This document shows positions 1 through 5,348 of a stretch of 7,741 bases of DNA, one piece after another. Positions within the stretch are counted from its first letter, which is position 1; every line of letters begins with the position of its first letter. Under the pieces are notes generated by a model, which had not been told where the DNA came from, did no database searches, and was given only the letters and a program-made list of their open reading frames with translations. Made by a program: the position numbers and the translations under genes. Source of the stretch: an uncultured Lachnoclostridium sp. (GTDB taxonomy: Bacteria > Bacillota > Clostridia > Lachnospirales > Lachnospiraceae); NCBI GenBank assembly GCA_902464595.1, contig CABQJX010000126.1, positions 1 to 7,741 on the forward strand, given 5' to 3'.

Positions 1-478
1 CTGCCCCATAACGAAAGCCGTCCAGGATCCGCCCTTCAAAGATGGCTGCTCCCCCTACACCGGTTCCCAATGTGAGCATCGCCATGGACGAAGCCCCTTT
101 TCCCGCTCCTTCTATGTATTCCCCCCAGGCAGCCGCCTTTGCATCATTGACTGCGTGGAAAGGAAAAGGGAAAGAGGACGCCAGCATATCCCGAAACGGG
201 ACATGGACAAAATCCAGGTTATTGGCATATTCCACAACCCCCAGACCAAGATCCACCGTTCCCGGTATCCCGATCCCTGCGGCCTCAATCTGATCCGAAG
301 AAACAGACTGCCGCTTTAACAGCAAAGATACCTGGCCTGCGATCCGGGCCGCCAACTCCTTTGGGCTGCATGGAATACCTGTGGGAATCGAATCCTCTGC
401 CAGGATCCTTCGCTGTCCATCTAACATTCCTATCCCGATATTCGTTCCTCCCAGGTCGATCCCGATTCGGTATGACAT
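1..478 (-). CDS. ROK-family sugar kinase (glucokinase-like), 5' part only
   Basis: The first 159 codons of a ROK (repressor/ORF/kinase) family protein run off the left edge of the window, so the C-terminal half is missing. Visible motifs are the N-terminal phosphate-binding DLGGT at residues 8-12, the GIGIPGTVD segment at 68-76, the NDAKAAAWGE block at 111-120 with the presumed catalytic Asp112, and the second glycine-rich phosphate loop LGTGVGG at 137-143. There is no N-terminal helix-turn-helix, which favours a cytoplasmic sugar kinase (glucose or another hexose/hexosamine, ATP-dependent) over a ROK repressor. The zinc-binding CxCGxxGCxE motif of the family would lie beyond the edge and cannot be checked. 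The ATG at 476-478 follows a purine-rich AGAGGGGAGAGG ribosome binding site. It lies 64 nt downstream of lgt on the same strand with no terminator between, so co-transcription is plausible. The substrate is not deducible. Confidence 0.9.
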   Translation of the reverse strand, partial: MSYRIGIDLGGTNIGIGMLDGQRRILAEDSIPTGIPCSPKELAARIAGQVSLLLKRQSVSSDQIEAAGIGIPGTVDLGLGVVEYANNLDFVHVPFRDMLASSFPFPFHAVNDAKAAAWGEYIEGAGKGASSMAMLTLGTGVGGAAIFEGRILDGFRYGA

Positions 479-542
479 ATCCCTCTCCCCTCTGAAATAC
501 TTCTGCTTTTTTACACTTCTTCCCTCTTACGCCTCTGCCTTC

Positions 543-1424
543 TTATGCCTCGGTTCCCGCTTTTCTCCTAAGTCCCCGATGCCGGACAAAGAGCACAGAT
601 CCCGCTATGAGCACCATCACTGCGGACAGCATCTGGGATACTGCCAATCCTGTTCCCGGGATCAGCAGCTGATCCGTCCTCAGGCCCTCGATCCATACGC
701 GTCCCAGGCCGTATCCCAGGAAATAGATCCAGAGCATTTCTCCCTCAAATTTCTTTTTCTTCCGATACCACAGCATAAACAGAAGCACTCCCAGATTCCA
801 CACAGACTCATATAAAAAGGTAGGGTGAACCTGGATATAGGCAATTCCATTCTCCACGATCTGATGCTGTTCCAGCTCCGCAGAGATCATAGAGGGGTTC
901 ACCAGGCTTTTGCGGATGCGCATGGCAAGAAGGTTCTCCGTATATCCTCCAAAGGCTTCGCAATTAAAGAAATTCCCCCACCGTCCCATGATCTGTCCGG
1001 TGATCAGCCCTAAAACGCCGCTGTCTGCCATGGAAAAAAAGGAAATCTTCTTGATCCTGGTAAATATCATCAGTGTCAGCGCTCCTGCAATGACGCCGCC
1101 GTAAATAGCCAGGCCGCCTGCCCTCAGATTGAATATCTGCAGTAGATTGTCCTTATAGCTGTCCCAATCAAAGATCACATAGTATGCCCTGGCCCCAATG
1201 ATTGAAAAAATAATGGCATAAAGGGCAAAATCCAAATACAGATCCGGATCCTGGCCCCGGCGCTTCGCATCAGAGCATGCGATGGCCATACCGGCCAGCA
1301 TCCCTAATCCAATAATGATACCGTAAAATGCAATACGAAAGCCAAACAGGGTAATGCTGTTTGGCAAATGCTCTATGGTGATTCCCAGGTTCACAAAGCT
1401 CAAATCCGCTCCCGATGATCCCAT
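543..1424 (-). CDS. lgt: Prolipoprotein diacylglyceryl transferase Lgt
   Basis: A 293-aa polytopic membrane enzyme that moves a diacylglyceryl group from phosphatidylglycerol to the lipobox cysteine of prelipoproteins, the first step of lipoprotein maturation. The sequence shows about seven hydrophobic segments. Family signatures are RAGGLAIYGG at residues 101-110, GRWGNFFNCEAFGG at 147-160 (Arg148 and Asn151 in the Lgt signature), HPTFLYE at 200-206, and GRVWIEGLRTDQL at 241-253. The His of the enterobacterial HGGL motif is replaced (RAGGL), a substitution I associate with Gram-positive Lgt proteins, so it is not taken as loss of function. Length is typical for the family. The start at 1424 is supported by AAAGGGAGG eight or so bases upstream. 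The gene has its own apparent promoter at 1657-1686 and an unusual structured leader. A ROK kinase follows on the same strand. Confidence 0.97.
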   Translation of the reverse strand: MGSSGADLSFVNLGITIEHLPNSITLFGFRIAFYGIIIGLGMLAGMAIACSDAKRRGQDPDLYLDFALYAIIFSIIGARAYYVIFDWDSYKDNLLQIFNLRAGGLAIYGGVIAGALTLMIFTRIKKISFFSMADSGVLGLITGQIMGRWGNFFNCEAFGGYTENLLAMRIRKSLVNPSMISAELEQHQIVENGIAYIQVHPTFLYESVWNLGVLLFMLWYRKKKKFEGEMLWIYFLGYGLGRVWIEGLRTDQLLIPGTGLAVSQMLSAVMVLIAGSVLFVRHRGLRRKAGTEA

Positions 1425-1525
1425 ATCAAATCCTCCCTTTCAATTCTGTTCCAAGTATGATACATATTGACACCTATGATACCAGATTGCTCTGCACTGC
1501 GTGCTCCCGCAATCTTCAAAAACAT
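1400..1525 (-). CDS. Leader micro-ORF overlapping the lgt start (41 codons), uncertain
   Basis: A 41-codon open frame starts with ATG at 1523-1525 and ends with TGA at 1400-1402, overlapping the first 25 nt of lgt in another frame. The translation begins MFLKIAGARSAEQSG and contains the lgt ribosome binding site within its codons. It is the last of three touching micro-ORFs on the minus strand. A 10-codon frame (1537-1569, MNKQPFFAEK) overlaps a 4-codon frame (1526-1540, MSGL) by four bases, and the 4-codon stop directly abuts this ATG. None has a convincing Shine-Dalgarno site. It may be a leader peptide whose translation affects lgt initiation, or a chance frame inside a repeated element. 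No function is assigned. Confidence 0.25.
   Translation of the reverse strand: MFLKIAGARSAEQSGIIGVNMYHTWNRIEREDLIWDHRERI
1484..1515 (-). other. Hairpin 3 of the lgt leader
   Basis: A perfect 7-bp inverted repeat AGATTGC (1484-1490) / GCAATCT (1509-1515) encloses a second inner stem GCAC (1494-1497) / GTGC (1501-1504) with a 3-nt loop. In the minus-strand RNA the two stems are separated by a small purine internal loop. It lies about 60 nt upstream of the lgt start codon. Folding is inferred from the pairing only. Confidence 0.5.
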
Positions 1526-1576
1526 TCATAATCCGCTCATTTTTCTGCGAAAAATGGCTGCTTATTCATGTTTTTG
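1517..1576 (-). repeat. Imperfect palindrome, hairpin 2 of the lgt leader
   Basis: The outer arms CAAAAACAT (1517-1525) and ATGTTTTTG (1568-1576) are perfectly complementary over 9 bp. The core CATTTTTC (1538-1545) / GAAAAATG (1549-1556) is perfectly complementary over 8 bp around a 3-nt loop. The roughly 11-12 nt between the outer and inner arms pair poorly. The whole could form a long hairpin in the lgt leader RNA or a cruciform in DNA. It lies three bases from the palindrome at 1580-1648, suggesting the two may be one composite unit. Confidence 0.6.
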
Positions 1577-1579
1577 GCG

Positions 1580-1648
1580 GATCCCAAGGTCAAAAAACCT
1601 CTTGCAAGCAAGCTTGCGTCGGTTTTCTGACCTTTTGACCCTGGTATC
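1580..1648 (-). repeat. 69-bp palindromic element, hairpin 1 of the lgt leader
   Basis: The terminal arms are GATCCCAAGGTCAAAA (1580-1595) and TTTTGACCCTGGTATC (1633-1648). In the minus-strand RNA they pair with one mismatch and one G-U pair. A competing inner pairing joins 1588-1599 (GGTCAAAAAACC) with 1621-1632 (GGTTTTCTGACC), which is full length with one G-U pair on the minus strand. The centre is a short stem GCAAG (1603-1607) / CTTGC (1613-1617). One side carries two GGTCA-type units in tandem and the other a single one, as if one arm lost a copy. Possible roles are a structured 5' end of the lgt mRNA, or an interspersed palindromic repeat. Confidence 0.65.
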
Positions 1649-1656
1649 TTCCAAAT

Positions 1657-1686
1657 AGTATATCATAAATCAATTTCCGTTGCCAC
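1657..1686 (-). promoter_or_regulatory. Candidate lgt promoter (extended -10)
   Basis: On the minus strand an extended -10, TG-A-TATACT, occupies 1657-1665. A weak -35 (GTGGCA, 1681-1686) lies 18 bp upstream. The predicted start is near position 1650, exactly at the edge of the palindromic element, giving lgt a leader of about 225 nt. It lies downstream of the terminator that ends the preceding operon, so lgt should have an independent transcript. Confidence 0.5.
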
Positions 1687-1736
1687 GTTATTATTTCCCT
1701 GAGTTTCCGTTCAGTTGTGGAATAATCCATTTTACT

Positions 1737-1785
1737 AAAAAACCTTACTGACTCTCAGCTTCATTCCTGAAAGTCAGTAAGGTTT
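1737..1785 (-). terminator. Rho-independent terminator of the pyr/membrane-protein operon
   Basis: A perfect 14-bp stem pairs 1740-1753 with 1772-1785 (AAACCTTACTGACT / AGTCAGTAAGGTTT). A further 4-bp inner stem (1755-1758 with 1767-1770) sits beyond a one-base mismatch. In the minus direction the stem runs into a six-T tract (1737-1742), whereas the plus side lacks one. It lies about 27 nt after the stop of the 107-aa membrane protein gene. Confidence 0.93.
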
Positions 1786-1811
1786 CTCAAGCTCCTTCTA
1801 TCCCTCGTCTG

Positions 1812-2135
1812 CTAGCGCACCACACCGATAATAATAATAACGATCCATACAATGATCAGAACCAGGCTCAGACCGCACCCGATCTTTGCCAGTATATAAT
1901 TCTTCTCTTTTTCCACAAAGGAGAGAAGGCCGTACCACATCGCCGCAAAGGAAGCGGCTAAACTGGAAAAGCCATAAGCCCCCACATTCAGACCACCCTG
2001 CCCTCCCTGTGAAACAGACAGATACATACTGACGCCTCCCAGGAGCAATCCCAGGAGAGACAGCCCCAGGCAGCCGTAGCTGTTCTTTGCCAAGGGATTT
2101 CTGACATAGGATACCTTTTTACCGACCTGTCTCAA
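1812..2135 (-). CDS. 107-aa three-helix membrane protein (DUF6142-like)
   Basis: A small integral membrane protein of unknown function. Three hydrophobic segments are visible at about residues 20-40, 50-73 and 80-105, with a basic N-terminus (RQVGKKVSYVR) and a short charged stretch EKEK at 75-78 between the second and third. The layout and the NVGAYGFSSL-type second helix recall the DUF6142 family of Clostridia; this is a recollection of the family and was not searched. The start is TTG at 2133-2135: AAGGAGGG at 2143-2150 sits 8 nt upstream, and the T-TG-A arrangement overlaps the VanZ stop by four bases, so translational coupling is likely. It is the last gene of the pyr transcription unit, ending just before a strong terminator. 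Confidence 0.75.
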   Translation of the reverse strand: MRQVGKKVSYVRNPLAKNSYGCLGLSLLGLLLGGVSMYLSVSQGGQGGLNVGAYGFSSLAASFAAMWYGLLSFVEKEKNYILAKIGCGLSLVLIIVWIVIIIIGVVR

Positions 2136-2605
2136 TGGAGAGCCCTCCTTTTTCTAAAATAAATGCGGATCCTTTGAACCAGCCGATAACATATATATCC
2201 TGCTGCGGCTCCCAGTGTATTGAGAAACATGTCGTCCACGTCAAAGCTTCCCACTCTCCAGACCAGCTGCATTGTCTCCAGGATCAGACTGAAGAAAAAG
2301 CCAAACATAACTGTATTGTACCATTTTTTGCTGCGCCTGCTGATGATAGGCAAAAAAAAGCCGAAGGGAACAAAAGCCGCTACATTTCCAACGATATTGA
2401 TAAAAAAGAGCGCTGGTCCCAGCACATCGTAATGCCGGAAATACCGGCCGATCTCCCGAAACGGGATCACGTTGTACTGGTATACCCTTCGGATCTCCGT
2501 CCTGCCAAAGGTTTCTGAAAAAAACATAAAATGGGACAAAAAACAGAGATACATTACAAATAATACCCACCCCAGCTTCTGGCGCTTGGTCGTATTCCTG
2601 ATCAT
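2132..2605 (-). CDS. VanZ-family membrane protein
   Basis: A 157-aa membrane protein with four predicted helices at about residues 11-29, 63-90, 97-116 and 127-142. VanZ-family hallmarks are present: YNVIPF at 44-49, NIVGN at 70-74 followed by PFGF, the Glu110-x2-Gln113 pair in helix 3, GSFDVDD at 119-125, and N129-T-L-G at the start of helix 4. VanZ itself gives low-level teicoplanin resistance in enterococci, but most family members are uncharacterised and this one is not in a van cluster, so a resistance role is not claimed. The ATG at 2603-2605 lies 9 nt after the upstream gene, and its ribosome binding site AGGGGA overlaps that gene's TAG stop. It overlaps the next gene by four bases. 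The tight packing suggests the three membrane proteins are made together. Confidence 0.88.
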   Translation of the reverse strand: MIRNTTKRQKLGWVLFVMYLCFLSHFMFFSETFGRTEIRRVYQYNVIPFREIGRYFRHYDVLGPALFFINIVGNVAAFVPFGFFLPIISRRSKKWYNTVMFGFFFSLILETMQLVWRVGSFDVDDMFLNTLGAAAGYICYRLVQRIRIYFRKRRALH

Positions 2606-2614
2606 GGGATTCCC

Positions 2615-2794
2615 CTAAAATTCAATCTCAGATCTGCGTTTCAGCAGCAGCGCCCCGTTTACAATGGAGATGATCCCCACTGTAAGTCCGGTCACGGCCA
2701 TTACAATTCCCACAGCAATGCACCCAGCGCCTGTGTTGCGCATAGTCTTGTAGATCCGCTCCATATCTGCCGCCCTTCTTCCTGAAATTCCCAT
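2615..2794 (-). CDS. 59-aa single-pass membrane protein coupled to pyrE
   Basis: A short gene easily missed because of its size. The ATG at 2792-2794 shares one base with the pyrE TAA stop (TAATG), and TAG lies at 2615-2617. The translation has a basic amphipathic N-terminus (GRRAADMERIYKTMRNTG, about residues 5-22), one transmembrane helix at about 22-51 rich in Ile, Val and Gly, and a KRRSEIEF tail at 52-59. AGGA just before the stop of pyrE can serve as its Shine-Dalgarno site. The fit between a stop-start overlap upstream, a 9-nt gap to VanZ downstream and a clean membrane-protein pattern argues that it is real. A longer frame at 2628-2819 on the same strand has no such pattern and is treated as its shadow. 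Function unknown. The positive-inside pattern suggests a cytoplasmic N-terminus, but the KRR after the helix makes topology ambiguous. Confidence 0.8.
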   Translation of the reverse strand: MGISGRRAADMERIYKTMRNTGAGCIAVGIVMAVTGLTVGIISIVNGALLLKRRSEIEF

Positions 2795-3471
2795 TATTCC
2801 TGAGCTCCATACTGCTCATAGTAAGCGTCGATAGCTGCCTTAATGGAATCGTCGATCACCACTTTTCCACTCACCTCACGGTTATAAAGGTGCTCTACCA
2901 CATCTGCCATGGACACAATAGCGGCTGTTGGGAATCCGTACAGATCCTTGATCTCGTCTAACGCGCTCTTTGTTCCCTTGCCCCGCTCCATCCGGTTTAA
3001 GGATACCATAAGCCCCTTGATCTCCACATCGCCCTGGGCCTTGATAATAGGGAAGGTTTCCTCAATAGACTTGCCGGAAGTAGTAACGTCCTCAATGATC
3101 ACAACACGGTCGCCGTCCTTAATCGGGCTTCCCAACAGAATGCCGGTATCCCCGTGATCCTTAACCTCCTTGCGGTTGGAGCAGTAGCGAATATCCTTTC
3201 CGTACAGCTCACTGATCGCCATAGTAGTTGCCACACTCAAGGGGATTCCCTTATAGGCAGGCCCGAAAAGCACGTCAAAATCAAGACCGAAATTATCGTG
3301 GATCGCCTTTGCGTAATACTCGCCCAGCTTTCTCAACTGTGTTCCGGTAACGTAGCTTCCTGCGTTCATAAAGAAAGGGGATTTTCTCCCGCTCTTTAAC
3401 GTAAAATCACCAAACTTGAGCACATTGCTCTCTACCATAAAGTCAATAAATTCCTGCTTATATGCCTCCAT
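2794..3471 (-). CDS. pyrE: Orotate phosphoribosyltransferase PyrE
   Basis: A cytoplasmic enzyme that joins orotate to PRPP to form OMP, the penultimate step of UMP synthesis. The 225-aa protein has the type I phosphoribosyltransferase PRPP loop VVIIEDVTTSGKS at residues 123-135, the phosphate-contacting FTLKSGRKSP segment at 23-32, FGPAYKGIPLS at 69-79, and the RKEVKDHGD flexible catalytic loop at 100-108. Length is normal for the family. The ATG at 3469-3471 follows GAGGAATTGAT. It lies 143 nt after pyrD, across a purine-rich tandem repeat with no terminator or promoter I can identify, so it is read as part of the pyrFKDE operon. Its stop codon overlaps the start of a small membrane protein gene. 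Confidence 0.97.
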   Translation of the reverse strand: MEAYKQEFIDFMVESNVLKFGDFTLKSGRKSPFFMNAGSYVTGTQLRKLGEYYAKAIHDNFGLDFDVLFGPAYKGIPLSVATTMAISELYGKDIRYCSNRKEVKDHGDTGILLGSPIKDGDRVVIIEDVTTSGKSIEETFPIIKAQGDVEIKGLMVSLNRMERGKGTKSALDEIKDLYGFPTAAIVSMADVVEHLYNREVSGKVVIDDSIKAAIDAYYEQYGAQE

Positions 3472-3490
3472 ATCAATTCCTCACTTTTCC

Positions 3491-3565
3491 CTATTTTCTT
3501 TATTTTCTTGATTTTCCTATTTTTCCCGTTTTCTATTTTTCCTGTTTTCTATTTTGCCGATTTCT
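3491..3565. repeat. Degenerate 16-bp purine/pyrimidine tandem repeat between pyrD and pyrE
   Basis: On the plus strand two near-identical 16-bp units, TATTTTTCCCGTTTTC (3518-3533) and TATTTTTCCTGTTTTC (3534-3549), are followed by a degenerate third (3550-3565) and preceded by shorter TATTTTC/ATTTTCC copies from about 3491. In the pyr mRNA this is an A/G-rich tract with little folding potential. It is stop-free in one frame for 31 codons (3517-3612, GTG start two bases after the pyrD stop), giving a Lys/Arg/Glu-rich sequence without a good ribosome binding site. That frame is not annotated as a gene. Confidence 0.7.
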
Positions 3566-3614
3566 CTGATTTGCTGCCGGAGATCCTCCCGCAGCCTCTT
3601 TTCCTGAGCCACCT

Positions 3615-4517
3615 TTATCTCACGGCTCCGATCAGCTCCCGAATATCCTCCACGCCATTTCTCTCCATGTAGGCCCGGATCCCCTCTACTGTTTCCACCG
3701 TAGCGTAGGGGTTATGGAAATTAGCCGTTCCCACGGCTACCGCTGTAGCTCCTGCCAGGATAAATTCCAGGGCGTCTTCCCCGTTTCGTATGCCGCCCAT
3801 TCCGATAATAGGGATCTTCACTGCCTGGGCCGCCTGGTAAACCATACGCACAGCCACCGGCTTGACCGCAGGGCCGGACATTCCCCCCGTCTTATTGGCC
3901 AGGGCAAAGGTTCTCCTGTTGATGTCGATCTTCATTCCCGTCAGGGTATTGATCATGGAAAGGGCATCTGCCCCTCCTGCCTCCGCCGCCTTCGCCATTA
4001 CGGTAATGTCCGTCACATTGGGGCTTAACTTCATGATCACCGGCTGCTTTGCGTGAGCCTTCACTTCTCTTGTGATGGCCTCCACCGCCCTTGGATCCTG
4101 GCCGAATGCGATCCCTCCCTCTTTTACATTGGGACAGGAAATATTGATCTCCAGCATATCAACCGGCTCATCAGCCAAACGCTCCACTACATCAATATAT
4201 TCCTCTGTGGTCTTACCGCAGACATTGACGATGATCTTAGTATCATACTGCTTTAAAAATGGAATATCCCTCTTTACAAACACATCAATTCCAGGATTCT
4301 GAAGGCCAATGGCATTGAGCATGCCCCCGTAAGTCTCTGCGATCCTGGGGGTAGGATTCCCTAGCCAGGGTACATTTGCCACACCCTTGGTGACCACAGC
4401 CCCCAGACGGTTCAGATCCACAAACTCACTGTATTCCATACCGGAACCGAAGGTACCGGACGCTTCCATCACCGGGTTCTTAAACTCTACACCGGCAATC
4501 GTTACACTCATATTCAT
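3615..4517 (-). CDS. pyrD: Dihydroorotate dehydrogenase catalytic subunit PyrDB (class 1B)
   Basis: The FMN-containing catalytic subunit that oxidises dihydroorotate to orotate and, with PyrK, passes electrons to NAD+. The 300-aa TIM-barrel protein shows the N-terminal NPVMEASGTFGSG segment at 14-26, NAIGLQNPG at 68-76, the NISCPN motif at 125-130 with Cys128 as presumed catalytic base (class 1), NTLTGM at 190-195, GGMSGPAVKP at 211-220, and the FMN phosphate region IIGMGGI at 237-243 with AVGTANF at 261-267. Cys as base and the adjacent pyrK together identify class 1B rather than the quinone-linked class 2 enzyme. The ATG at 4515-4517 is preferred because GGGGAGG lies about 9 nt upstream; an internal ATG two codons later (MNM) is the alternative. 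It starts 18 nt after pyrK. Confidence 0.97.
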   Translation of the reverse strand: MNMSVTIAGVEFKNPVMEASGTFGSGMEYSEFVDLNRLGAVVTKGVANVPWLGNPTPRIAETYGGMLNAIGLQNPGIDVFVKRDIPFLKQYDTKIIVNVCGKTTEEYIDVVERLADEPVDMLEINISCPNVKEGGIAFGQDPRAVEAITREVKAHAKQPVIMKLSPNVTDITVMAKAAEAGGADALSMINTLTGMKIDINRRTFALANKTGGMSGPAVKPVAVRMVYQAAQAVKIPIIGMGGIRNGEDALEFILAGATAVAVGTANFHNPYATVETVEGIRAYMERNGVEDIRELIGAVR

Positions 4518-4535
4518 CTGATGATACCTCCCCTT

Positions 4536-5330
4536 CTACAGTTCAATATCTTCTGCCAGGAACACAGGCCCGTCCTTGCAGATCCGTTTGTTGTGCACCT
4601 GGGAATGATGATCCACATCCTTGGACTGGCAGACGCAGGCCAGACATGCCCCCACACCGCAGGCCATCTTTTCCTCTAAGGACACCCAGCAGGGGATCCC
4701 GGCCTCGGCTGCATACTCCTTCAGCGCCCGGAGCATAGGCTTAGGGCCGCAGGCATAGATCACCTCTGCGCTCAGAGCCTGCTCCCGGATGGCATCCAGC
4801 ACATTTCCCCTGGTTCCTGCGCTTCCATCCTCCGTTGCCGCATATACTAGGCCGTAAGCTGCAAATTCATCCTTCAAAAACATCTGGCTGTCCCGATAGC
4901 CTAACACAGACTGAACCAGGCCGCTTCCCTGATCTTTATTTAACTCTGACAACTCCCTTGCCAGCTCCAGCATGGGGGGCACTCCGATGCCGCCTCCGAT
5001 GAGGAAGGAGCGTTTTCCTTCCTCCAATGGGAATCCATTTCCCAGAGGGCCTAATACGTCAATGGTATCTCCTGCTGTCAGATGGGAAAATTCTTCGGTT
5101 CCCTCTCCTGCCACTCTGTATACAAGACGCAGTTCCCCATTTTCCTTATCAATACCGCACAGGCTGATGGGACGGGGCAGCAGTCTCGCTCCATTCGATG
5201 AGTACAGAGACACAAACTGTCCTGCCACTGCCTCCCCTGCAATCTGGGGAGCCTTGATGCGTAAATCAAATATCCCTTCCGCCATCTCACTCTGAGAGAG
5301 GACGGAAGCTGTCATTTTTACCTTTGCCAT
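4536..5330 (-). CDS. pyrK: Dihydroorotate dehydrogenase electron transfer subunit PyrK
   Basis: The FAD and [2Fe-2S] subunit that takes electrons from PyrD and reduces NAD+. The 264-aa protein has a ferredoxin-reductase fold: the FAD motif RPIS at residues 53-56, YRVAGEGTEEFS at 71-82, the nucleotide-binding IGGGIGVPPM at 111-120, CGPKPML at 194-200, and an iron-sulfur motif at the C-terminus with Cys224, Cys229, Cys232 and Cys251. The last two ligands are separated by 18 residues that include His241, His242 and His246. I recall shorter spacings in Bacillus and Lactococcus PyrK, so this loop may be a lineage-specific insertion. The ATG at 5328-5330 follows GGAGAG. Gaps to pyrF and to pyrD are both 18 nt, consistent with one transcript and equimolar production with PyrD. 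Confidence 0.97.
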   Translation of the reverse strand: MAKVKMTASVLSQSEMAEGIFDLRIKAPQIAGEAVAGQFVSLYSSNGARLLPRPISLCGIDKENGELRLVYRVAGEGTEEFSHLTAGDTIDVLGPLGNGFPLEEGKRSFLIGGGIGVPPMLELARELSELNKDQGSGLVQSVLGYRDSQMFLKDEFAAYGLVYAATEDGSAGTRGNVLDAIREQALSAEVIYACGPKPMLRALKEYAAEAGIPCWVSLEEKMACGVGACLACVCQSKDVDHHSQVHNKRICKDGPVFLAEDIEL

Positions 5331-5348
5331 GGTGATCTCTCCTGTCTC

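Noticed and set aside
381..815. 144-aa plus-strand frame
   Set aside because: It lies antisense over the ROK and lgt genes and has a low-complexity shadow-type composition.
1467..1472. Perfect TTGACA on the plus strand in the lgt leader
   Set aside because: The sequence 17 bp downstream is not a -10, and no plus-strand gene follows.
2135..2518. 127-aa plus-strand frame opposite the VanZ gene
   Set aside because: It is antisense to a gene with clear VanZ motifs and reads as a charged shadow sequence.
2132..2605. VanZ as evidence of a glycopeptide-resistance cluster
   Set aside because: No vanA/B-type ligase, vanH, vanX or VanRS genes are present. VanZ-family proteins are common outside resistance loci.
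2628..2819. 63-aa minus-strand frame overlapping the pyrE end
   Set aside because: Rich in Cys, His, Arg and Gly with no membrane or domain pattern. The 59-aa frame at 2615-2794 fits the operon spacing and has a clean helix, so this is its shadow.
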